NCBI RefSeq assembly: GCF_001640805.2
Contig: NC_066833.1
Coordinates: forward strand, 12,636,984 to 12,700,983
Reading direction: 5' to 3'
Length of the DNA stretch: 64,000 nucleotides
Origin: Lates calcarifer
Taxonomy: Eukaryota > Chordata > Actinopteri > Centropomidae
Shown: positions 48,811-60,300 of the stretch, in pieces
Numbering within the stretch: the first letter of the stretch is position 1
Layout of the letters: every line of letters begins with the position of its first letter
Notes under the pieces: model-generated
What the model was told of the DNA's origin: nothing
Databases searched by the model: none
What the model saw: only the letters and a program-made list of their open reading frames with translations
Position numbers and translations under genes: made by a program

Positions 48811-51239
48811 GAGTATTCAGTGTGACGCACACATTACGCACTTTATTTTGAAGAACGGGTGAACCCTCTTTGCATTAGATGAAATTGTATAATTCTGTAC
48901 CTATTCTAATGTAACACAAACTAAATACCAAAGTCCATGCATATAAGTAGAAAATATTATGATACAAATGCTAATTTTGCAGGTTGACGATGTGCAAGGA
49001 TTCTTTCAAAAATAATTAATAGTTTTTATTTATCAACTAACTCCATACAAAGTGCAGTAAAGAGGGAAAAGGTGCCTAGAAAGTGAAGTAGAATATACAA
49101 ACTTGGCCAATAAAGCTGGTTTATGGACAAGAACTACAAGTATGTGTCATGTGTTATTTTAAAAAAAAAACTAGTGTCCTCTGCATCACACCTCTTTTTT
49201 TTGTGTTTTTTTAATTCCAGGAGTGGTGTGATATTTAAGCTCAAATATGTTACTTTCAGTGTAGGACAATCAAACCAAAGCTGCTAAAAACACTTAAAAA
49301 CAAAACAACTTTAAGGACCAATAACTTCTATAGGTGTTACTGATTACTTGTATTCAGTTTCAATAATCACTGCATGTATGTTACTGTTTACCTGGACAAA
49401 ACTTATTTTAGGTACACACCCATGACTCCTACACCTGCTGGTGATGTTACACTGAGAGGTGTCAGAAACTGTAAATCAAAAACACTACTACATGTACACC
49501 AGTAGCATTGATTTACATATTTATTTGGATGAACTGACAGAATTATCTTAGATATAGTTAAAATAGCTTTCCATTCAAGTCTAAAACATGCACTTTGGTG
49601 TGTTAACATGGGGAAATATTGTCCCTTGATAAGCAATGTGAAGATAAAATACAGTATAAGAGCAGTAGAGTCATCTCAGTCACCCAGGTAGAAAGAGATC
49701 AAATAAAACTATCTACTGGACTATTTTTAGTGGAGCTGAAGTTCTGCTTCACAACAGCCCAAAGGATAGTTTTACTATGTGAAATATGAGAAATGCTGTG
49801 GCTTAGGTGGTGAAATTCATAACAGTAACATAGGCTTTATATTTCCATAAACTAATGGAATGTGTCTTTCTATCAAAGTACTATGTAAAAGATAAGCTTT
49901 CTATAATTAAATACTGCTTGAGTGAAACATTGCAGAAACAGAAATGATTCTTTCCCATTCACAACAGTTGGATTTCTTTCCTAAGAGGGTCTGAGCCCTG
50001 AGGAGGTTGGTGCACCTCCCTAAGAGGATCACTTTCTCTGGATTACAAACAGCAGAGACGCATGTTCTAACATCTAACATTACTCTCTGCACATGCCACA
50101 AGCCATCATGTTGTAACACACACAGTTACCAGTTGTCATGCAATAAAAGCTGTCACTGTGAAGCTTAGGATATTCAGTATTTGTTGACAGCATGTCAGAG
50201 GTGTTGATTAATCTCTACAATAATTTTAAAGCTGAAGCTCTGGTGTTGAATTGACCCACATTTCTTTGAAAGGTGTTTCTAATATTCTGTCACTGTCAGG
50301 TGACTGAGGGTTGATAAAACAAAAACAGAACATTATTAGCTTGTGTTTTATTTCTGGGTGATTACGTTGGATTATTTTGGATTGTAAAAGTCAACCTTAT
50401 AAACTGGTAACTCAGTGTAAATACAACTTGGCATAGAGATTGTTTCACACATGAAATGCATAGAATGTAACAAGGCAATCCAACATACTCCAGGTGATGG
50501 TTCAGTCCATCACTGTAGCATTGAGGTACAGTATGATGTCAAGAAACTGTTGATGCAAAAAAAAAAAAAAAAAATCTTATTTTATAGAGCTAAACACAAA
50601 CTTATTTTGCATAATATTACATAACATACACATAAGTAATAGATAAAATAATACATGTTGGTGGAAAACATGAAATATTAGAGATATTATATACACATTA
50701 CAACTGCATTTTCTTTCCAACTTGGTTTGGGTTTACTCTAATATTATACAAGAGTATCAGTAACATACTGTAAGTCCAACAGGAGACAGATTTTTTGGCA
50801 TCATGAGACAACTTGGCAAACAGCTGAACAACCTGTCAACACAGCTTTTTAGCAGTTATATTATCCCCATGTTTCAGTGTTCTCTTAAAGCTCGTCCATT
50901 GTCATTTGAGCAGTGAAAGCAGTGAAATAAGGCAAGCAAATGAAAAATGTACAGTGCAGCATTTGAGCCAAAAGGAGCTGAATAGATTAAAGTTAAAGCT
51001 ACTGACTGACCAACAATCTGTCAGTGTCGGGCTCATGAAATGATCCTCAGTGCTTTGCAGCTGTAACTGAGAGGACAACAAGTGGAGTGTTCCACTGAAA
51101 TAAGCCAACTTAAATTTAAAATACCAATGATATTAAAAGCACAATTTCTTTCTTATACGATTGTCAATTCTGGAAATGTGACTTCGTCCATGCATGGCCA
51201 CCTCGCGGCCTCATCCCCCCCTGCAGCTTGACCGCACGT
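48811..51239. other. LIMS1 3' UTR and LIMS1-RANBP2 spacer
   Basis: No coding exon seen in this 2.4 kb. The right part should be the LIMS1 3' UTR, with AATAAA on the minus strand at 50347-50352, 49520-49525 and 49025-49030. An A17 homopolymer lies near 50558-50574. The rest is AT-rich and unremarkable. Confidence 0.6.
50347..50352 (-). terminator. Candidate LIMS1 poly(A) signal
   Basis: AATAAA on the minus strand, about 890 nt after the distal LIMS1 stop. Two later candidates exist at 49520-49525 and 49025-49030. Confidence 0.35.
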
Positions 51240-51354
51240 TTACTTCCGTGCAACAGTTTCAGAGAGCTTCTTCAGTCTCTTCTTCAGCTCCAGAGGGAAT
51301 TTCTCATAGCACTTCTTACAAACTGGCTTCATGTCAAACTCCACAAACTTGTTC
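51240..51354 (-). CDS. lims1: LIMS1 distal last exon (canonical LIM5 end)
   Basis: 115 nt from CTACAG to TAA. It completes a Lys codon, then reads [37 protein letters not shown] and stop. This is nearly the human PINCH1 C-terminus (ends KKLAETLGRK). The LIM5 zinc ligands Cys...Cys are present. Confidence 0.95.
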
Positions 51355-54300
51355 CTGTAGAAGAAAGATGAACAGTTACAAGTTGGAGGATAGTTGCATC
51401 ACTCCCGGTAAGTTCATTTATGTGTCAGTGCAGTATGAAAAATGATTTTGTGACTTGCTGGCTTGTAGCTGCACCTGAGGACACCAAGCAAAGCAAACAT
51501 TTCATACTCTTACAAATCACTGGTGCAACAGTACACTGAAATGTCAGCATGGAAAACAAACAAAAAAAAAACAACAGAATATTGTGAATGAGTAGCTAAT
51601 GTCATTTTAAATTATTTTAAAGTACCACTGCTCCTGATCCCTACTTTTGTTTTCACTTCAGCCATGACGGTTTGTAAGTTCTATGATTGCCTTCTCTCTG
51701 TGGTTGTTTTCTGTGCCATTAATTCCACTCACTGGCCAGCTCTCTAAACCTTTCCCCCCAGCTGCCCCTGGATGACATTCCCTCCCAAAGCAGATAATCG
51801 CTGGCAGGACCGGGGCACGTGTCAACCCCCTGGGACCTCGGCACTTACACAGCTGCTGCCAGAAGGCTGCCGGAAGTGATTAGGGCTTTACCCCTTCCGC
51901 CCCAGACAGATAGGGAGACCTGAGAAACAAAGCCTTCCCTTCACCATGTGACTGATCTGATTTCCCTGTTTGCAAAGCAGAGGTTACCAGAGTACCAGCC
52001 TTAATCCTGACCAGTGGTTATGTGCTGGAATGTTTTCAGTGTTAAGGCACTTAAATGTGTCTAGTTGGTGTATATTCACCTACTAAATCCTGATTTCAAA
52101 AGGTGAATGAACTAATTCTAACAGTGAAATGAGGGATGAAAGTTGCATGGAGCATGTTTGAAATACGATGACAATGAAACAGCAGAAGAATAAAACATAA
52201 AGGAAAAAAGATGGAAACTGACCAAAGGAGGAACAGTGGAAATGAGGAGAAAGGAGAAAAAGAGGATCACAGACACATGGGTATCAATAATTTCTTCTTC
52301 TTGTCTTTTGAGTCGCGCTCACGCTTGGCCAGCCGGCGTTTCATGTCGTCCGGCAGGCGTTCATAGCAGTGCTTACACACCGGCTTCAGATCCACCTCCA
52401 CAAACTTATCCCTGACAGAGTAGGGAGAAGGGAGAGATGGCGAGAGGTGTGAAAGAGGGGAGAAGAGAAGCAGAAGGGCAGTTGGAGAAGAGGAGGAGGA
52501 GAGAGACATTGAGGAGGCAGGAATGGAGTGAAGACATAGAAGGATGGAAAGGGAAAGATAAAATGTGGGAGGAAGAGAGATGAAAGTAGGACAGAGGGCA
52601 GGGAAAGGAAAAGTGGCGCAAGAGAAGCATACAAGAGGACAAAGAAGTGGGATGATAAAAGGGAGGAGAGGTGGAGAGACAAGCCCAACAGAGACACAAG
52701 GTTAAAAGAGAAAGGTGAGAAAATCAAGAAGGGACAAGTTTGAAAACCAAATAGTTAACAGCAGCGAGTAGTCCCAAACGCAGGGTAGTTGTGCAAGACA
52801 AAAATGACAAGCAGCAGAGAGAGAGCTTGGCCAATTCACACATGAATTCCTGACAGTCTTCAGAGAATATAATTAATACCTAATAAGAACATAATCCTGG
52901 GCTAAAATGAGTGGATTGATCCCATTCCACAGTGACAGAGTTAATGTGTGTCTCAGACTCGCTGTACAACTTACTTGAGGGTCAGCTTGGTGTTGCAGGT
53001 AGAGCAGGCGAAACAGTTGACACACCAAGCCTTGTTAAGAGCAGACACCACTGAAAAAGACGACACAGTCACATGAGACACTGATCCAGAATAATAGACT
53101 AAACATAATGAAGCTCTGAATCGAATTTCAAGGGAGCCCATACAATGTATAAATTACTATACAGTCAATGCAGTGTAAAAGAGAAGCATGCCTTAAAAGT
53201 GCTTTAATCAACACTTATGTTAACCACTGTAATGTTTACATATATTTGATGTTTTCTCACCATCTCCTTCGATAACACGGTTGCAGTGGTAGCAAACGTC
53301 TCCAAAGAGCTGAGCGTTGCGAGGGGAGAGAGAGAAACAGGGTGAGCAGTGACACGTCTTATGAGTTACAAAATTATGCAACACAGTGCAGCAGTGGTAG
53401 TCTTCATCATGGTTAAAATGACACTCTGCCCTCAGATGCCATGCAAGGAAACACAGGCCTCGAAGGTATTTTAAAACCTCACAGAAAAGTACTTGAGTAT
53501 TGCGTTTTTGTATCACTAGGTGGAGCCATTACACTGGCAAAATGTTGGCCTCTCTGATCCAGCATTGTTCATACCATGGTGTTATTAAAACTTTGTACTG
53601 CCAGCTATAACTTGTTCAAAATCTATTTGGAATCAAATGCCATTTTGATGACGGTAAAGTGTTCTGTCTTGTATCAATATATTTTTATATATGTCAGAAG
53701 CTAGGAAAACCACACAGTGTTCTTTATATACACCAGCAAAAATGTTTTATATTTTTCTTTATCCAAATGTCTACCAATTATTGCAATTAAAACGTCAACC
53801 AAAACAGTGCACTCTAGTGAAACTTATAGACTGAAAAAATGACTCTTCTGATTGGACGGTAGATTATAAATGCATTACTGCTTACAACCAACTTTAAAAT
53901 TTCACATATCGTCACCCTCTTAAAATAATTGCTTAAGTCATTTTTTTACATTTTTTTTTTTCCTAAATCATCTCCTCATGATGCTGGCCACCTCTGGTAA
54001 AATTGCCTACATCCTCAGTTAAACAGATCGTGCCATTCTACCCCTTTAGTATAATTGCCTATGTCAAGAATGTGACTTTTTTAGTTTTAATTTGCCTGCT
54101 ATTTAATTCTCTCATGTTCCATGTTTGACTGACCTTCTGGTTTGTATGTCAATAGGCATCTGTTGTTATAACTGTTTTGATTAAAATTGTTAGTAAATAT
54201 CATATATTCAACAAGTGGTTCAGTTTTTTGTGTTTCCTGAAAAATCTGAAAAAATGACTTAGGCAATTATTTTAAGAGGGAAGATGTAACTTTCCCACAT

Positions 54301-57300
54301 GACCATCCTCCACCATCCATCTTTCCATCATCACGTCATATTTTAGCAGCCCTGGTCAAATGCACAGCCCCAGTTTGTAACTAATCTAGACTTTAATGCT
54401 AAGAGTTGAGCTTGTTTTGATGACTTACATACTATAAATGGAACCAGGGGAGGAGAGATTTCATGACAGGCAAAAACAGGAAAGCAGCATGTTTTAACTT
54501 CTATTTGCGTGTTCCCAACGCAGTTGAGCATTACCTGGTTGTAGTGCGTTTCGCAGTAGGCCAGGCCCTTGCGTTCGTAGTGACGGTGTCCCAGGAAGGG
54601 TTTCTCACACTTAGCACACACAAAATGCTGCGAACAAACCCACGGCCAAGCACACATGGTTAGCACAGCCATTGGTCAGTACATGATCACATTCACAGTC
54701 TGGATTAGACATTATCAGGTCAGACCACAACCAGTTCAATTCAGCACAGATGTTTTGTTACTGCATCCAAACTGAATATAGAGAGTAGAGAGAATGAGTA
54801 CAATAACGACACCAGAGGGTGCACTAGTCCTCCAAACTCAATGCAGTCCTCTTGCGTGTCTGTGTAAAAGGACATCATGGATAAGTACTACAGAGCAGGG
54901 TTACACCAATATGGATATATTTTTTTTTTTTTTTTTACCAATATTCAACATTTTCAAGTTTGACTGTTGTTATACTGAAAACAAAGAACTGATTTCACAC
55001 AGAATCTTATTCTTGTAGAGTATGAAAAGCCTCTGACAGATAACTGGATAGACTTTTATGGATGAACATAAAAAAGACCAACTGGTGAAGTTATATATTA
55101 GCGTAACCCTTATATTAAGGCTGGGAGGTTCTAGCCAGGCAGGGAGAAGTGAGATACGGGGCAGCAGTCAGCAACGAGCCGATCATTAATCCCCTCACCA
55201 TGTCAAAAGTGTCTCTCACAATAGGCACGACCACCTCGCTCATAAAATGGGTGGCCCTGAAATGGGCGCTCACATACAGTGCACACATGATGCTACATGT
55301 GGACAAGGGATGACAGGAAAATGACCACAAAAAGTAAAATGACAGAAGAGAAAATAAAGATACAGAAGGTGGTGAAATGACTGGAGGAATGATGTGCACA
55401 GCTCGGAGATGAAAACTGTGGAGATAAAGCTGGTAGAGGTGTGAACCACACATGTAGCACACTTTAAAGAGCACACAGTGGAATGAAATGAATATAAAAA
55501 CAAACAAATAGGAATAAACCATGGCCATAAACACACACTGAATGGACAGCTTTTCAGCTACTCAATGGACAATTTCAATTAAACTGCATTTCCAAGAATT
55601 ATTGGATATATTGGGAATCTCAGAGATACTGTGCTTAGGTTAGACCTACACAAAAAACAGGCAGTAAAAACAATTTAAAAATGTAGGCAATATATCATTT
55701 CAAATGTAAATACATCTGAAAACAATCTGACAATAAATATTAAACAAAGAATAACTAAAGTTGTTTCAAAAGGTTTACAGGTTACAGGTTAACATCGCAC
55801 CTCCACATGCCACTGCTTGCCCATGGCATTGACCACACGGCCCTCGATAGGTCTCCTACAGGCCCCGCAGATGGGGACACCCATCTTGTCATGGCAGGGC
55901 AGACAGTAGAGCTCCCCCTTGAGCTCCCTGGCATCAGCAGTCAGCTCCTTACTGCAGAGGCGGAGGGAAATAACACCAGATCAGTTTGGGTAGCAGAAAA
56001 AAAAATGCAGGACATGTAAATACATTCCACAGTTCCTGATTAAAACAAGATAAGCATTGAAATATGTCTGAAAACATTCCAAAGCAATACTGATTTTGAT
56101 GGTGATGATTTTCTATTTATGTAAAAAGAAGAAAACATGAAGAAAAAGCACTAAATCTGACAATTACATGTTAATTATACATCTGGAACAGTAAAGTACA
56201 CCAACACTGTGTTACACAAAAATACACACATCACTCTGTGAGGGTTTAATTGTGATGCAAGTAAAGACCACACCCTTTTCATATAAGACGTCACAAGACA
56301 CTGATTGAGATCACCTTATGGATGTGACACGCAACTTGTTTTACAGTTACATAGTGTGTCCAGCAGAGAGCTCTATGAAGTCTTTGCTCTATCACTTTGT
56401 GGCAGACTGAAAGTACTACACGTGCTGGGTATTTGTGCCTGCAACCTATTTTTGTTGGCTCTCAGTGAGGTTTTTCTGATAACTTTATTCTATCAGTGAC
56501 TGAGAGTTGCAACAAATATTTGTGTTGTAATAATTGAACCTCATAATCACAGGTGATCTGTCTCATTGTAACATATTCAGGCCAGTGGATCCCACCATCA
56601 AAGTATCCAAAAACATCAGATTTGCACAATTGTGACTCCAGAACCAGTGAAGCGTGAATCTGGCATGGACTTAAAAGACCTCTATCTGCAAGTGTGAACA
56701 AAGGGGTGTTTTCAGGACAATCACTGTCTTCATGCTGTGACACATCAAGCCAGGTTTGTGTGCATGTTTACCCGCAGTTGTTGCAGTTGAAGTGATCAGG
56801 GTGGTACGGGTCATTCTTGAACAGCAGAGGCTGCTCGTCAATAATTGCGTGACACTTCTGACAGATGTACTTGCCAAGGCCTCGAGCTTTCTCTCGGTTG
56901 TGACATGGACGACACAGGTGCCTGAAGGGAGAGAGAGAGAGAGAAAAAAAAAACAAAAAAAACAAAAAGGCAGAGAAATACTTAATTAGACACTTTATTC
57001 ATCTTCTAAGTTGGATCAATATAATCAAACTGATATATCTTCTCTGGCATGTTTTTCAGGGATCCTTCCACTTCTTTGTCCTGTGTGATACAACTGATGC
57101 AGAGGTCACTGAATAGCAGCGCTAAATATTATCCTGATTCTACAGCCTATATAACCAGCTTTCTTCAAAAAAAGCAAAGCAGGTTTTTCTTGACACAAAC
57201 AGAACACCTGACCAGTCTGCTCAGCATCTAACCCTGACACAGTTTATTGTACACAACAGCAAGCTACAGGTTACTTTTCTCATAATACTGGCTTTCAAGA

Positions 57301-60300
57301 GGAAGAGTGCCAGACAATACAATCTTGTAAAAGGCAGTTGCTGATATGATTAGATGAATATCACCGGTGGAATTACAGTGGCCGGTTGCAGAGGAACTGA
57401 CCTTCCAGCATTCTTAACGAAACCAACATCGGCGAGCACAGCCTGGCAGATATCACAGCAGAAACAGTCTGGATGCCAGCTGTTGTTCATGGCCTTGATC
57501 ACGCGGCCGATGATGAATTCACCTGAAAGAAGAACAACATAGAAATCAGCTACTTAATACTTATTTAAAGGTCATAACACTCCAGGCTACATCTACATAT
57601 GACCCTGAGTGGGTAGGAGCAGACAGTGAAACTGTCGTGTGTGGTATTCATTCTCTTTTACTGCAGTTCCTGTACTTACCACATTGGTGGCAGCAAGGGA
57701 GCGAACAGCATCTGGAAGTCATGTTCACAGTATTTCCTGCCTTCAAACTATCAACAGAATCAAACAATTTGCACACAATTAATCATAGTATACATAAGGT
57801 ACATAAACACGTTGTAATTGCAATCATATTAATAAACAGTATTTTAATAAAAATCTATGTACACAAACTATTTCTAAAATGTCAAAAATACCTGGCTAAA
57901 AATATGACTCAATGTCTGAATTTTCTCAGTTCAGAATTGAATTGGTCACATGGTGAGAAGTCTGTGTTAAAAACCTGATTTGCATTTTGGCTCTATGGAA
58001 ATGTGACTTTCTTAAGACTCAATCTTACAGAACTGATTCTTGACATACAGTTATTCCTCCACAGAGAGATTAAGAAAGCTCAAATAAATCAAGAGAAAGA
58101 ACCTGAAAGACGAATGACTGCATCTTCCTGTCTGTATGAATGTGCAGAGTTTTTAGAGCTAGCGTTCTGTCTGTATCTGTTCACCTGACTGGTGTTTATT
58201 TATGGCAGTAGAATAGGGAATGAAAAATTAATGTCACACCCGTTGCTTTGATGTTTCTATTGATCGGCGCATTAGAGACACCTTCTCTTTGACAAACTGA
58301 CCAACATAAAGAGCATCAGGTTCTCTGGAGCCTGAAAAACCTTGTGTTAAGGTTGGTGAGCAAACAGCTTACTGGAAATGTGCCTCTAGTAATTCAATAA
58401 TGCATTAAAGCTGTGCTCCCCCCTCTTTATTTACCTCAACAGGACCACGTGTTAAGGGATATGCACTAACAACAACCTTTCACTGAACAGTGATGTTACT
58501 GCCAGAAAAATGAGAAAACCAGTTTGTTAATCCAAACCTGGACCTGGGCCAAATCCAGATGACACAAGATTTAATGTTGTGTGTTTTTAACTTAACCGCA
58601 CAATTTTCATTTATTGTAACCCACTGCCCTCTGGAAGTGAAATTAAACCTGTCAGGAAGTGAATCATGCATCTTTCATTGGATTAAGAAAGTTACACCGA
58701 AATCATAGGACAAAGTGTTACCTCGTAGAAGAGTCCCTCTGGGAACTGTTGGAAACACTGGGCGCACACAAAGCACTGCTCATGGTACAGTTCCCCATTA
58801 CTGTTCACTATCTTCTCTGCTGGGGCAAAGCCACTTTTGCAGCGCTCACACATGGCATTGGCCAGAGCGTTGGCCATGTTGCTGAGAAGAAAAAAAAAAT
58901 CACAATCAGGATGCAAAAGTACATTCATACTCAAACTGGGTGGCAAATGAGTGACTAGACTTTGTTAATGGTTGCAGTGCAGTGGAAGTCAAAAACGTAT
59001 TTAATATTTTTTAGTTGGTTCAGGATAAAAAGAAGCCATAAAACGTTAACACAATTATGCTGCCTTTCTAAATTATCACAATAGAATTGATATTATGTGA
59101 ATATAAGATAGAAATTCACAAGTGGTAAAATTATTATAGTACATATATTGGATGGTTGTGAAGAAAATTAAAATACAGACAGAGAGACAGACAGAGATGC
59201 TTACATTTATAGTTCAATGATTCATGAAATTGTTTTTAAAATATTTGCTTTCAGTGTTGATTAATAGGACAAGATATTCTGTTATACTAGCTGTGTTTCT
59301 TCAGCTTAATAAAAAACATAATGTATCTGATTTGACTGTCTCCATGCATTGGTTGTACATGTATAAGGAATTTGTCTCTGATGTGTCATATTTCTTAAAT
59401 GTCAGCAAACTCCAAATTGACTTTGGACTTTGGAAACACACCTAACAGCAATATTTTAACATTAGTATCCCATAATTCTCCTGTCATGAAAACAACTGGA
59501 TGATGTACTCAATGCAAGGAGAAAGAAAAGTAGACTGGGGAAAATGTGATGTAAGAGGTTATCAGCCCACACACACAATATCTTGGCTCCAGGTTTATTT
59601 TGGCTCTACTTATCAGGGTGTGGGGATCAGTGAGATGGGAAACTTGCATGTTGTCTTTTGAGAGACAAGCTGAAGTTACTGTTGATCCATCTGCACTGAG
59701 CTCTGTATCAGCAGTTTCTCTGAGCGATGTGAGTTCATGCACAGATATGGGTCAATATCATATCAACAAAAAACACCAGTCAGACTTCATTAACTGTTTT
59801 AAGAACAAAAGTAGTGAGACAGAATTGGTATGACACATGGACCTGATACTGCCCTCTCATAAAACAATCACAACTGTTACGTCTCTGAAAAACATGACTA
59901 ATATATTAGCAGGGCAGGGCCGCAGGCTAATAATCTCTTTATACAGGAAGTACTGCTGCCAGAGCCTGCAGAACAAATGTGGTCACACCCGAAAACCTGC
60001 CAGAGTGCTTCCCAAAAAGGTATTTATTTGTACACTTTTTTCTGCTCACTATCACACAAAATGATGTGTGTTATTGCTGTCCTTCATGTCACAACAGGTA
60101 CTCTTTATACATATGATAAATACACCACTCACTGAGCATTAATCATGGCAATGATCTGGACATGTACAAGTAGTCAAATGTCTCCTACACTGACCTTCAA
60201 ACTGAATAAGTCTACAGTGAGAAAATGTGGAATTCAACTGCTGAATCGTACATTAGTTTGTATTTACACCAGCTGGTTTTTATAGTTGTTGACAAGGTTT

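Noticed and set aside
52386..52727. Ser/Phe/Leu-rich frames of about 100 codons on the minus strand
   Set aside because: They come from a GA/CT-rich LIMS1 intron and the edge of a real exon; composition explains the open frames.
55199..55292. LIM4 exon 7a as a dead pseudo-exon because of its stop codon
   Set aside because: The stop arises only from one extra base in a T run. Zinc ligands, phases, acceptor and donor are all intact, and four other exons in the window show the same kind of insertion.
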